A program made the translations under genes and the position numbers. Of a stretch of 45,209 bases of DNA, positions 1 through 8,488 are shown one piece after another (within the stretch, counting starts at the first letter, position 1; each line of letters opens with the position of its first letter). The DNA comes from Anaerolineales bacterium (lineage in GTDB: Bacteria > Chloroflexota > Anaerolineae > Anaerolineales > Villigracilaceae), in NCBI GenBank assembly GCA_030018695.1, contig JASEHI010000013.1:1-45209 (forward strand), given 5' to 3'. A model generated the notes under the pieces. That model did not search any database. It worked only from the letters and a program-made list of their open reading frames with translations, and was not told the origin of the DNA.

Positions 1-1
1 C

Positions 2-2632
2 TCTGATTTGACAGCCATCGTTCAAGAGATTGTCAATCGTTCGGACTGGAATTCAGGAAATGCACTTGCAATCATTGTAAAGAATGCAGGGCCCGCTAGC
101 GGCACCTACCGTCACCGTCGGGTAATTGGATATGACCGACCAGTATGGTATCCGGGCACTGAAAACGCTGCGCGGCTGGTGATCAGGCTTGGATATGACT
201 GCACTGATTATAAAGATACTCTCTCAAATATTGGACAGGCTGTGTTTGATGTGGTCGGTGAGCAGAATTACTGCTTGAATAAATTCGAAAAACTAACCTT
301 TATTGAAGACCCATCTTCAGGAAGAGTTGCTTTTCAAGAGTTTGCTGAACTTGCCAGCCAAGCAAAGTATGAGGTGGATTTTACGACTATGATCTGGGAT
401 GACGGCGATCAAAGTCCAGGACAAATATTCCTTCAGGGTGTTAAAGAGTTGCACACGAAGGTTCAGGCAGAACCAAACAATTATCCATCAGGTATTCAAG
501 TAAGAATCCTGCTTGGTTTTGATCTAGGTCAAAGCGCAACCGTATTAAGTGCGTTAAACGAACTAGGAATTCCCCCTGATGATCCAAAGTGGAAAGTAGA
601 GGTTACGGTTTATCCTGGCTGCCCAAATACTCACAGCCACGTCAAAATGTTGGTTGTAGATGGGCAGAAAGCCATCGTGTCCGGGTATAATATGCAAAAT
701 ACATACCTAGACCCAGGAACCACTACTGATGTCGGGATTAAACTCTCCGGCCCGATTGTTCAGGATGCGCTGGAGGTGTTTGATAGTCTATGGGTCCGCG
801 CGAGCGGCTTAATCTCGCATGCTCCGTCTGTTCTGGAGATCCGCCCTGGTAGCGGAGACAACCTTGTCAACGCATTTTCGCTTTTTCGCGACAATACAGA
901 TAAAACCGCCGATGCGTCCATAAGCGGAGCGATTCGTAATGCAACGCAACGCGTAAATTTCCTGCAGAACCGTTTTTTTGAGAATTACCCGCCTGAGGAA
1001 AAGTGCTTTGTAATTAAAGGCATAAAGCATTGTATCAAATACTATTGGCCGCCTTCGGTTCCTGGAGAAAAAGGCCCGATGCCATATTCGGAAGCCATTG
1101 TGGATGCCATCCATGATAATTGTGCAGAAATTCGGTTGTTGCTATCAGGTATAGAAGAGCCCTACACTGCATTGAGTTTGGACAACCTTCGCAAGCAAAT
1201 TCTTGCGCGAAGCGATTGCCCCACTGCGCTCTCAAACTTGCAAGTCAAGTTTACCAATAACAATCTGCATGCGAAGTCTCTTTCCCTGGATGGACAGTTT
1301 TTGATTGTGGGCAGCCAGAATTTCGATTTCAGCGCTTTTGGAGAGGGCGGTTTTATTGATTTGGCCGAATACAGTTTCGGCGTTGACAGTGTAAGAGCAA
1401 CAGGGGATTTTGACCAGAAATTTGAGGTGATGTGGGAGAACGCGCGCGCGTTTACTGTAACGGGCGCTTCTCTGCAAGCGACCGTTATGCAGGCGGCTCC
1501 AGGCACAATCATCTTTGTTCCAGCGGGTGTCTATCGTGAGACGGTGACCATAGACAAACCGCTCACACTGATTGGAGATTCGGGCGAGCAAACGATTATC
1601 GAACCGGGCGCAACTTCACAGTCTGCTTTCTGGATTACCTCCAGCGGCGTAACAATTGTTCAGATGTCCATTCGCGGCGGCAGCGGTTATGGCATTGAAT
1701 TGATAGATGTCTCCCCAAGCAGCCTGAAAGATATTCTGGTGCGCAACGTTGTTTTCGATAATAACGCCCTGGGAGGTGTATTCGTTCAAAGTTTGATCCC
1801 GGGCAGTCCAATCCAATACACACTGGAAAACAATACCTTCATTGGTGGGCAATCGGGGGTAACGCATAACCTGATTGCTACCCAGCCAGAGTCTTCCTTC
1901 ATTCGCAATAACATTTTTGTTGGGCAGGCCGTTGCCCCCATCCGCATCCTGTCTTCGGGTGATGGGCAGGTGGAATATAGCTACAACCTGTTTTCGATTT
2001 GTAGGTCAAGCGATGATTGCGCCGCGGGCTGGCGAGCGGGCAATCTGAGCGCCGCTTCCAACGCGCATAATAACCTGTTCGATCTCAATCCGCAGTTTCT
2101 GAATCCCACAGATGGCGATTTCTCCCTTTCGCTAACATCGCTTTTGATTGACGCGGGCAATCCCGACATCCTGCATGAGATGGTATTGGATGGCAATGGT
2201 GATGGCGTTCCACAAATTGACATCGGCGCCTTCGAGTCCTTCCTGACCTCGGCCGATTTACTGCCGATGCTTACGGATGACGCCCCAGACGTGTCCGGTT
2301 TGGTGCCGGAGACCAGTCCCAACAACGTCAACCTACGCTACTTTATTTGTCCGAACCAGGACGAAGACTGGTTCCGCTTCCGGCTGGAGCGCAGTGGTAA
2401 TCTGCAGGTACACCTGACCAGCCTGCCAGCCAACTACGATTTATACGTTTATAACGCCGCCGGGCAGTTACTGGGCAGTTCGACCAAGGACAACAAGGCC
2501 GCCGAGTTGGTCATCCTCCGAAATGTGCCGCCGGGCAACTACTATGTTCGGATAGTCGGAGTCAATGGGAATTGGAGCGCGGCCAACCCCTACCAACTGC
2601 GATTCAATGTGCCTGGTACGGGGAGCCCGTAA
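2..2632 (+). CDS. Secreted phospholipase D-like / beta-helix / PPC protein (5' partial)
   Basis: The frame is open to the left edge, so the true N-terminus lies outside the window. Residues below count from a TTG at base 8. Two HxKxxxxD (HKD) motifs are visible, at about H211-K213-D218 and H421-K423-D428, the paired active-site signature of the phospholipase D superfamily. From about residue 490 to 760 a DUF1565-like right-handed beta-helix follows, beginning with a PAGVYRETV-type motif. The last ~100 residues resemble a PPC (pre-peptidase C-terminal) domain, with a DWFRF core and a YDLYVY strand, which is typical of exported proteins. The substrate may be a phospholipid, a nucleic acid or another phosphodiester; the sequence does not decide. 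PLD plus beta-helix plus PPC is an unusual architecture. Confidence 0.8.
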   Translation, partial: SDLTAIVQEIVNRSDWNSGNALAIIVKNAGPASGTYRHRRVIGYDRPVWYPGTENAARLVIRLGYDCTDYKDTLSNIGQAVFDVVGEQNYCLNKFEKLTFIEDPSSGRVAFQEFAELASQAKYEVDFTTMIWDDGDQSPGQIFLQGVKELHTKVQAEPNNYPSGIQVRILLGFDLGQSATVLSALNELGIPPDDPKWKVEVTVYPGCPNTHSHVKMLVVDGQKAIVSGYNMQNTYLDPGTTTDVGIKLSGPIVQDALEVFDSLWVRASGLISHAPSVLEIRPGSGDNLVNAFSLFRDNTDKTADASISGAIRNATQRVNFLQNRFFENYPPEEKCFVIKGIKHCIKYYWPPSVPGEKGPMPYSEAIVDAIHDNCAEIRLLLSGIEEPYTALSLDNLRKQILARSDCPTALSNLQVKFTNNNLHAKSLSLDGQFLIVGSQNFDFSAFGEGGFIDLAEYSFGVDSVRATGDFDQKFEVMWENARAFTVTGASLQATVMQAAPGTIIFVPAGVYRETVTIDKPLTLIGDSGEQTIIEPGATSQSAFWITSSGVTIVQMSIRGGSGYGIELIDVSPSSLKDILVRNVVFDNNALGGVFVQSLIPGSPIQYTLENNTFIGGQSGVTHNLIATQPESSFIRNNIFVGQAVAPIRILSSGDGQVEYSYNLFSICRSSDDCAAGWRAGNLSAASNAHNNLFDLNPQFLNPTDGDFSLSLTSLLIDAGNPDILHEMVLDGNGDGVPQIDIGAFESFLTSADLLPMLTDDAPDVSGLVPETSPNNVNLRYFICPNQDEDWFRFRLERSGNLQVHLTSLPANYDLYVYNAAGQLLGSSTKDNKAAELVILRNVPPGNYYVRIVGVNGNWSAANPYQLRFNVPGTGSP

Positions 2633-2651
2633 GGCTACTGAAGAGGCAGAT

Positions 2652-3638
2652 ATGGGAAAGCAGTTGCGATTGAAACGTTGGCATCTTTGGGTCGTTGTGA
2701 TACTGCCCATCCTCGGGATCATCTATCTCGCCTGGTGTTATGGCCTGTGGGGGCGGAACAATTTGTTCCTTCAATATCTGTTTCAATGTTGCTGTCCCTT
2801 GCATAGCGAATCGTTCCGTTATCCTGAGCAAGCGGAGGTCATCATTCCCGCCTGCCACAAGCAAGACAAATTCATAACCATCTCATCGGGAGGAGCGTTG
2901 ATTCAAGTGGGGTCTCCGTATAATTTCAAGTACATTTTGGACCTGCGGACAGGGAAACGTATCAAACTGCCCACAACTAGGGAAGACGACTACGAGATTC
3001 TCTCTGACGATTTGCTCTTTTACCAAACTTCACAGCGAGAAGCATTCGTATTCGATATTCACACACGAATGAGTTATCCAGTGGAATATCTTAAAAATCT
3101 GCCTTTTCTCGTGGATGAATGGGGACAGAGGACGACAATTGATCCGACTGTGATCATTCCCATACTTCGCAGCGCTCATGAAGTATTTGTAGTTGGCCGT
3201 TATGATGTTGTATTTAACACCGATTCTAGATACTACGGGATATCTACAAGTGATCTGATAATCTGTTGTAGCCTATCAATAGAAGAATTTTTAAACACTC
3301 ACCAGATTTCTTATGTAAGCCCTAAGAATATTTTTGACTTTACCGGAGAATTGTCCTCGCGCTCGGGAACATTCCTTGCAAGAGCTGATGGCATCTATTT
3401 AACGAACACTAACGAGCGTATTGTAAAAAATTATCAACTGCCAAATTCAGACTATTTAGAACCAATAGCATGGCGTTATGATGATCGGGGAGTAATTTTA
3501 AGTAGTTGGGGTTTTGGCGCCTATGGATTGGATTTTTCGGGTTTTCTCCCCACGTTTCTGCCAGCGCACTTTTTTCCAGTACCTCAGCCTGTTCTGATAC
3601 TCAAAGTCCCGCCAGAGTATTTGCCGCCTGCGCCATGA
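2652..3638 (+). CDS. Hypothetical protein with N-terminal membrane anchor
   Basis: I do not recognise the family. The chosen ATG at 2652 lies 19 bases after the stop of the PLD-like gene; a longer reading from 2565 would overlap it. The 328-residue product has one hydrophobic helix at about residues 9-30 (WVVVILPILGIIYLAW) and a long exported portion with no clear motif, rich in beta-strand-like stretches. It is probably a membrane-anchored extracytoplasmic protein. The DNA is clearly AT-richer than the acs cluster downstream, which fits an accessory island. Its stop overlaps the ATG of the CBS remnant that follows. Confidence 0.55.
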   Translation: MGKQLRLKRWHLWVVVILPILGIIYLAWCYGLWGRNNLFLQYLFQCCCPLHSESFRYPEQAEVIIPACHKQDKFITISSGGALIQVGSPYNFKYILDLRTGKRIKLPTTREDDYEILSDDLLFYQTSQREAFVFDIHTRMSYPVEYLKNLPFLVDEWGQRTTIDPTVIIPILRSAHEVFVVGRYDVVFNTDSRYYGISTSDLIICCSLSIEEFLNTHQISYVSPKNIFDFTGELSSRSGTFLARADGIYLTNTNERIVKNYQLPNSDYLEPIAWRYDDRGVILSSWGFGAYGLDFSGFLPTFLPAHFFPVPQPVLILKVPPEYLPPAP

Positions 3639-3712
3639 ACTCTCTCCTCATTCGCGGCCTCATGACCGTCAGCCTTCTCACTGAATTCTTGTCTGCTATA
3701 ATCAAAAGGTGA
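3635..3712 (+). pseudogene. Remnant of a CBS-domain protein 5' end (copy 1)
   Basis: The 25-codon frame starts MNSLLIRGLMTVSL, which resembles the first residues of CBS-domain proteins (SLLVRDLMTV). It then loses similarity and stops. A second remnant with nearly the same opening (MKSLLVRDLMTVGV) lies at 5535. Both look like 5' ends left by rearrangement. The match is short, so the family assignment is tentative. Confidence 0.35.
3675..3702 (+). promoter_or_regulatory. Possible sigma70-type promoter
   Basis: A perfect TATAAT (3697-3702) is preceded at 16 bases by TTCTCA (3675-3680). It sits just upstream of the AAAAGG ribosome-site-like stretch and ATG of the nuoJ remnant, so it may be a relic of that gene's leader. 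This is a sequence match only. Confidence 0.3.
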
Positions 3713-3714
3713 CC

Positions 3715-3873
3715 ATGACTATTGACTTAATTCTCTTCCTCATCCTCGCCATCGTTGCCATCGCGACTGCCCTTGGCATGTTGCTGAGCCGCAACGCTAT
3801 CTACCCCAAGGAAATGCTGCTCGAACCCGTGCCGTCATGGAGAGTACACAATCTTCCTAAAAGCAACAGATAG
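3715..3873 (+). pseudogene. nuoJ: Truncated nuoJ (NADH-quinone oxidoreductase subunit J) 5' end
   Basis: The first ~30 residues (MTIDLILFLILAIVAI, then GMLLSRNAIY) match the conserved N-terminal transmembrane segment of NuoJ, a membrane subunit of complex I that is normally about 160-200 residues. Similarity stops after NAIY; the frame runs into unrelated sequence and ends at 52 residues. An AAAAGGTGACC leader precedes the ATG. No other nuo gene is nearby, so this is a displaced fragment rather than a working subunit. The break lies near 3805-3840, where the following Ig-like frame seems to begin. Confidence 0.6.
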
Positions 3874-3886
3874 TGGGAGTTTCAAC

Positions 3887-4690
3887 TTGATTCTCCATTT
3901 ATATAAGAGCGATGGGACCGAAAAAGCCATCGTCTATTTGAGAGCGCCACTGACCATAACCACAACAGGGGAGATGCTTTTTGATACATCCTCGATTGAG
4001 TTGCCATTGCTCAACCTTGATCACGATGGAGACGGTGTCATTGACGATGTGGTTGAAGCAACAAGTGTCCTTGATACAACAGAAAGTGTAGACAGCAAGT
4101 CACCGCAAATTGAAATAGTTAGCCCCACGCAGGGACAGGTGTTAGCAGGTAGCACACTTGTAGAATGGCAAAGCAATGATGATATATCGGGTGTCCTCAA
4201 CGAGTGGGGATATATAGACATGGGCACACCAAATGAACTATTGGTTTTCAATGGTGCGGTTACGATATTGCCGTATGGCGCACACACGTTAACCGTACTG
4301 GCCGAAGATCATTTAGGAAACGCATCACAAGAGCAGGTTTCTTTCACAGTTTACTTTTTTGAGTGGTTGTCCCCTATAAGTGGTTCAGGGACATATTCCG
4401 CCAAAGCGGGAAGTACCATTCCAGTAAAATTCCGTGTGCATGATCTAAGTGGAATCTTTGTGCGTGACGAGAGTGTCGAATTGAATTTGCTGGATGATTC
4501 GGGAAATGTAATTGCTGGGCCATTTGTCTTCGCGCACAATCCAACCCAAGGAGTGGCAATCTTGGGTAATACACAGTACCATCACAACTTGAAAACTAAG
4601 GGTCTAATCGCCGGAACTTACATCCTGCAAGTAGTCTTCAATTCGCCCCACATGAGCGGTATTATCGAATTGCCAATCATTTTGTGGTAG
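3887..4690 (+). CDS. Ig-like / PxKF-domain surface protein (probably 5'-truncated)
   Basis: The product (267 residues from a TTG) contains an acidic DHDGDGVIDD calcium-binding-like loop at about residues 45-54. An Ig-like segment follows (IEIVSPTQGQVLAGSTLVEW ... AEDHLGNAS), then a C-terminal module with AGSTIPVKFRV, the signature of the PxKF domain found in secreted proteins. There is no signal peptide. The frame is open upstream through the nuoJ junction, and the sequence before the TTG (ATDSGSFN) looks like the same Ig-like protein. I therefore read it as the C-terminal part of a larger surface protein joined to the nuoJ remnant. Whether it is translated is unknown. Confidence 0.5.
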   Translation: MILHLYKSDGTEKAIVYLRAPLTITTTGEMLFDTSSIELPLLNLDHDGDGVIDDVVEATSVLDTTESVDSKSPQIEIVSPTQGQVLAGSTLVEWQSNDDISGVLNEWGYIDMGTPNELLVFNGAVTILPYGAHTLTVLAEDHLGNASQEQVSFTVYFFEWLSPISGSGTYSAKAGSTIPVKFRVHDLSGIFVRDESVELNLLDDSGNVIAGPFVFAHNPTQGVAILGNTQYHHNLKTKGLIAGTYILQVVFNSPHMSGIIELPIILW

Positions 4691-4701
4691 AGAGAAATAC
4701 G

Positions 4702-5472
4702 ATGTCAATCCATGAAATTGCGCCTGCTAAAGAACATCCCTTTCCTACTTTGGCAAACATATTGTTTATCACATGGGGATGTAGCCTCCTTTGGGGAGGC
4801 GGTTTAGTCTTCTCTGGATGGGCCTTCTATGTTGCTATGTGGGGGGGATGGTGGAGTTCTGACGGAGGACCAGTTTGGGAAACGCCTTTGGTAATTACTT
4901 TAATTTTAGGCTTGGTAGCCACGCTTTCCAGCCCAATTTTGCTCAGGGCAACCATTACACGTAACTGGCAACAAAGCATCAAAGCCGGGCTAGGCTCTTT
5001 CTTGGCAGGCATATTAACTTTTTTAGTGGTCTGGATAGGCAACAATATTTTTTATGAGTGGGCACATAGTTGGTCTGGTTATTTCAACTATTCACTTTTA
5101 CTTGAGCGTGCTATAGACCTTAGCTCATTATTACTCATAAGTTTAACCGCCTGTTCTACAATCATCACTCTTACTTTGTTAACAAAAACGCATCAGTATC
5201 AAAATTTCGAATTGATTGCTGGTGTAGTCATTGGCATAGGCCTCTCTATGATTAGTGGAATGATGTTAAGGACAAGTTTACTTACAGACGATGACATATT
5301 TCACTTCATTTGGCAAATTCCACCGCTCGTTTGGATAAGCACAGCCTACTTCCCAGAATTGTTAGCAGGCCGGAGTAGATGGACAGACTTACCGGTTTGG
5401 GCGTTTTTGGTATTGATCTCATTTGGCTTGCCGTTTGTAGTAGTACCGTTGCTTTCCTTGATAAGTATGTAA
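4702..5472 (+). CDS. Hypothetical polytopic membrane protein
   Basis: The product has 256 residues from the ATG at 4702, chosen because AGAGAGAA precedes it and the longer start would overlap the previous stop. About six to seven hydrophobic segments are visible, the first around ILFITWGCSLLWGGGLVFSG and the last around VWAFLVLISFGLPFVVVPLL. No catalytic motif or known family was recognised. It lies 11 bases after the Ig-like gene, so the two may be co-transcribed. Its base composition is AT-rich, like the rest of this island. Confidence 0.5.
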   Translation: MSIHEIAPAKEHPFPTLANILFITWGCSLLWGGGLVFSGWAFYVAMWGGWWSSDGGPVWETPLVITLILGLVATLSSPILLRATITRNWQQSIKAGLGSFLAGILTFLVVWIGNNIFYEWAHSWSGYFNYSLLLERAIDLSSLLLISLTACSTIITLTLLTKTHQYQNFELIAGVVIGIGLSMISGMMLRTSLLTDDDIFHFIWQIPPLVWISTAYFPELLAGRSRWTDLPVWAFLVLISFGLPFVVVPLLSLISM

Positions 5473-5534
5473 CTATTGCCCTTTTGATAATCTCATGGGC
5501 AGGTAAACTTGAATCTCGTCGAATAAAAACAACC

Positions 5535-5588
5535 ATGAAATCTCTCCTTGTCCGTGACCTGATGACCGTCGGCGTGCCAAGCTGTAAA
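5535..5588 (+). pseudogene. Remnant of a CBS-domain protein 5' end (copy 2), cut by an inverted-repeat element
   Basis: The frame opens MKSLLVRDLMTVGVPSC, which resembles the start of a CBS-domain protein. The similarity ends exactly where the left terminal repeat of the 5589-5684 element begins. No remaining CBS sequence is present after the element. The opening is nearly the same as the remnant at 3635, which suggests that related copies were broken in the same island. Confidence 0.4.
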
Positions 5589-5684
5589 AGACCTGACATG
5601 TCTCCGCGAGGGGTTGGCCGGCAAAGACCTTTGTCCACGCGAGGAGTGAGGAAGTACGTGGCGCGGATGAGACATGTCAGGTCT
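5589..5684 (+). mobile_element. Small MITE-like element with 15-bp terminal inverted repeats
   Basis: The left end AGACCTGACATGTCT (5589-5603) is the exact reverse complement of the right end (5670-5684), and the similarity continues inward (CCGCG / CGCGG). The element is 96 bp and encodes no protein. It truncates a CBS-like remnant, and its right end lies only 10 bases before the start of the AbrB-like gene. I could not see a convincing target-site duplication. Confidence 0.55.
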
Positions 5685-5694
5685 GGAAGTTGAT

Positions 5695-5943
5695 ATGGTT
5701 AGAAAACGAATGGAAACTTACGCCACTGTAAAAGGCCAGATCGTTATCCCTGCTGTTTTACGGCGAAAATATGGGATTGTGCCTGGTACGAAAATTACCG
5801 TCACCGACAACGGCGAAGCAATAATTCTCAAACCTGTCAATGAGGAATCGCTTAAACGTTTGCAAGGTACGCTCAAAGGTAAAGGTGTTTTGAAAGCCCT
5901 GATGGAAGAGCGACGCAAAAATAGTGACGACGATTTGGAATAA
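5695..5943 (+). CDS. AbrB/MazE-type DNA-binding protein (orphan antitoxin-like)
   Basis: The 82-residue product has a swapped-hairpin AbrB/SpoVT-like core (YATVKGQIVIPAVLRRKYG, then GTKITV and GEAIILKPV) that binds DNA as a dimer. Such proteins are usually antitoxins paired with a PIN-domain VapC toxin. The ATG at 5695 is favoured because GGAAG ends 5 bases upstream; an ATG at 5710 is an alternative. No toxin gene follows, since acsD begins 35 bases after the stop. It may therefore be an orphan antitoxin or a local regulator. Its right-hand tail is basic and acidic, as is typical of toxin-binding segments. Confidence 0.75.
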   Translation: MVRKRMETYATVKGQIVIPAVLRRKYGIVPGTKITVTDNGEAIILKPVNEESLKRLQGTLKGKGVLKALMEERRKNSDDDLE

Positions 5944-5978
5944 AAAGTAACCATTTACTTTTGAAAGGAGAGGACGCT

Positions 5979-6941
5979 ATGCCAATCGAAATCCCCAAAG
6001 ATAAATGGCCCGGGAAAATCCGCACTGTCACCCTGGGCGCGACCGCCGCAGAGGGCGGCACGCGGTCCAAGACCGTCGCCATTGGCGGCGAGGCCTCACT
6101 GCCATTCATGCACTTTGAAAACCCGACACCCAATCCTCCGCTCGTTGCGATTGAAATCAAGGATCGCAAGCCGGAGGATTGGTCGCCGTTGTTGGCCGAA
6201 GTCTGGAGCGAGGCGATGAATGACCCGGGCGCCTGGGCCAAAGCCGCCGAAGCCACCGGCGCGGATCTCATCCTGCTGGCGCTCAGCGTCACCGGCGCGG
6301 ACGGAAAGCCGAATACGCCTGACGCGGCGGTGGCTGCCACGAAAGCCGTTCTCGGCGCGACCGGCCTGCCTTTGTTAGTCTACGGCCCCGGACAGGTGGA
6401 ACTGGATAACGAACTGCTGGTGCCTGTCGCCGAAGCCACGCGAGGCGAGCGCCTGGTGCTGGGCATTTGCGAGGACAAAAACTATCGCACCATCGTTGCC
6501 ACGGCAATGGCCAATGGCCACCTTGTCACAGCCCGCGCGCCGATGGATGTCAACCTGTCGAAGCAATTGAACATCCTGATCAGCGACATGGGTATGCCCG
6601 CCGACCGCATCCTCATGGATCCAACCACCGGTGCGCTCGGTTACGGCATCGAATACGGCTACTCGGTTATGGAGCGCCTGCGCCTGGCCGCCCTGCAAGG
6701 GGATGCCATGACGCAGGGGCCGATGATCGTCACTCCTGGATTCGAAGCCTGGAAGACCAAGGAATCCAAAGTGGGCGAAGGCGTGCCGGAATCCTGGGGT
6801 GATTGGAAAGAACGCGCCATCAACTGGGAGACGGTGACCGCGGTTGCGCTGATCGAGACCGGCGCGACGATTGTTGTCCTGCGCCACCCGGAAAGCGTGA
6901 AACGGGTGCATCGCGCGATCGAAGAACTTATGGCCGTTTGA
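5979..6941 (+). CDS. acsD: CODH/ACS corrinoid iron-sulfur protein, small (delta) subunit
   Basis: AcsD/CdhD is the TIM-barrel small subunit of the corrinoid/iron-sulfur protein. With AcsC it carries the methyl group from methyl-THF to acetyl-CoA synthase in the Wood-Ljungdahl pathway. The 320-residue length is normal. Family landmarks are the PTTGALGYGIEYGYSVMER block, which positions the cobalamin, and the following GDAMTQGPMI and GFEAWKTKES segments. ATG 5979 is chosen because AAGGAG lies 8 bases upstream; the TTG at 5961 overlaps that site. It starts the acs gene run, with acsC 111 bases downstream across a repeat-filled gap. Confidence 0.93.
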   Translation: MPIEIPKDKWPGKIRTVTLGATAAEGGTRSKTVAIGGEASLPFMHFENPTPNPPLVAIEIKDRKPEDWSPLLAEVWSEAMNDPGAWAKAAEATGADLILLALSVTGADGKPNTPDAAVAATKAVLGATGLPLLVYGPGQVELDNELLVPVAEATRGERLVLGICEDKNYRTIVATAMANGHLVTARAPMDVNLSKQLNILISDMGMPADRILMDPTTGALGYGIEYGYSVMERLRLAALQGDAMTQGPMIVTPGFEAWKTKESKVGEGVPESWGDWKERAINWETVTAVALIETGATIVVLRHPESVKRVHRAIEELMAV

Positions 6942-7052
6942 ACGTTGGCATGTTACACGTTAGCATGTTCGTTCAACCTGCCAACGTGCCAACGTGCCAA
7001 CGTGCCAACCTGCAAACGTGTAAACGTGAAAACGTGAAAACGGAGAACTCCT
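6942..7052 (+). repeat. AACGTG-word repeat tract between acsD and acsC
   Basis: The gap is almost wholly made of 8-10 base words such as AACGTGCC, AACGTGAA and AACGTTGGC in degenerate tandem, with inverted forms (GGCA / TGCC, ACGTT / AACGT) at the left. It ends at the GGAG ribosome site of acsC. It encodes nothing and is too irregular for a CRISPR array. A related tract lies at 8382-8488. Confidence 0.75.
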
Positions 7053-8381
7053 ATGGCTCTTTCAGGTATTCAAATCTACAAATTGCTCCCGCAAACCAAT
7101 TGCAAGGAATGCGGTTTTCCGACCTGCCTGGCCTTCGCCATGAAACTAGCCGCCAAGCAGGCAGAACTCGCGGCCTGCCCGTACGTAACGGAGGAATCCA
7201 GGAAGCAGTTGGCCGAGTCAGCCGCGCCGCCGATTCGACTGATCACGCTCAAAGCCGCAGGCGGTGAAATCAAGGCTGGCAACGAGACAGTGCTATTCCG
7301 CCACGAAAAGACCTTCTTCAACAAGGCCGGGCTGTTCGTCAAAGTCAAGGCCAGCGACGGGGCGGAGGCGATCAAGGCCGAGGTCGCCAAAGCCAATGCG
7401 TATAAGGTCAACTACGTTGGCATCGAACTCTGCGTGGATGGTTTCGCGGTCGAGGCGGATGGCGGCGATTTCAGCGCCGCGGTCAAGGCTGTGCGCAGCG
7501 CCACCAAGCGTCCTCTGATCCTGGTCGGCAAAGATACGGCTGTTTTGGATGCAGGCCTGGCCGCGCTCCCCGGCGAAAATCCGATGCTTTGCGGGGCAGA
7601 CGCTTCCAATTGGGAGGCGATGGCCGATCTGGCCAAGAAATATTCCGCCTCACTGACCGTCAGCGGCGCGTCGCTCGACGAATTGGCCGACCTGACTGCT
7701 AAAATCCAGGCCAAGGGCGTGGAAGATATGGCGCTGGAAGTCAAGGGTGACAATCTCAGCCAGAATCTGTCGCTTGCCACGCAACTCCGCCGCCTGGCGC
7801 TCAAATCCAATTTCCGACCACTGGGCTACCCGCTGGTTACTTTTACTGAAGGTGGGAACGGGCGGGACGCCGTCGCTGCCGCGCAGGCGATCAGCAAATA
7901 CGCCGGTTTCGTCGTCCTGCCGCGCTTCGCCGCGGAACTCTTCTACCCGCTGCTTGTCCTGCGTCAAAATATCTATACCGACCCGCAGAAACCGATTCAG
8001 GTGCAGCCCGGCATTTACGAAATCAACAATCCCAAGCCCGAAAGCCCGGTGCTGGTTACCACCAACTTCAGCATCACTTACTTCTCCATCGCCAACGAAG
8101 TGGAGGGCTCCGGTTTACCGGCCTGGCTGGTGGTCTGCGACGCCGAAGGTATGTCGGTGCTGACGGCCTGGGCAGCCGGCAAGTTCGACTCTGAGCGGAT
8201 TGCCAAGACGATCAAGACGATGGATGTTGCCAGCAAAGTCAGCCGCAAACGGATTGTCATCCCCGGTCACGTGGCGGTTCTTTCCGGCGAGCTGGAAGCC
8301 GAGCTGCCCGACTGGGAAATTCGCGTCGGCCCGCGCGAGGCGGTGGATGTGCCTGCCTTCATGAAACAGGCATTGATTTAA
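7053..8381 (+). CDS. acsC: CODH/ACS corrinoid iron-sulfur protein, large (gamma) subunit
   Basis: AcsC/CdhE carries the low-potential [4Fe-4S] cluster that reactivates cobalt, a TIM barrel, and a C-terminal cobalamin-binding domain. The N-terminal cluster ligands are visible as C17, C20, C25 and C42 (CKECGFPTC spacing). At 442 residues the length matches the family. GGAG lies 9 bases before the ATG at 7053. The protein pairs with AcsD, receives the methyl group from AcsE, and is the target of the RACo activator encoded just downstream. Confidence 0.95.
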   Translation: MALSGIQIYKLLPQTNCKECGFPTCLAFAMKLAAKQAELAACPYVTEESRKQLAESAAPPIRLITLKAAGGEIKAGNETVLFRHEKTFFNKAGLFVKVKASDGAEAIKAEVAKANAYKVNYVGIELCVDGFAVEADGGDFSAAVKAVRSATKRPLILVGKDTAVLDAGLAALPGENPMLCGADASNWEAMADLAKKYSASLTVSGASLDELADLTAKIQAKGVEDMALEVKGDNLSQNLSLATQLRRLALKSNFRPLGYPLVTFTEGGNGRDAVAAAQAISKYAGFVVLPRFAAELFYPLLVLRQNIYTDPQKPIQVQPGIYEINNPKPESPVLVTTNFSITYFSIANEVEGSGLPAWLVVCDAEGMSVLTAWAAGKFDSERIAKTIKTMDVASKVSRKRIVIPGHVAVLSGELEAELPDWEIRVGPREAVDVPAFMKQALI

Positions 8382-8488
8382 CGTTCAAACGTTCACACGT
8401 TGGCACGACACACGTTCAAACGTTCAAACGTTCAAACGTTGGCACGTCACACGTTCAAACGTTCAAACGTGCCAACGTGTAACCGATT
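8382..8488 (+). repeat. AACGTTC-word repeat tract between acsC and the RACo gene
   Basis: Repeated AACGTTCA, CACGTTGGCACG and CACACGTT words fill the gap from the acsC stop to just before the next ATG. AACGTT is self-complementary, and GTTGGCACG near the left is mirrored by CGTGCCAAC near the right, so the transcript can fold back on itself. It shares its vocabulary with 6942-7052. Confidence 0.75.

Noticed and set aside
6942-8488. CRISPR arrays at the AACGT-word tracts
   Set aside because: The repeats are 6-10 bases, uneven, and lack unique spacers of constant size.
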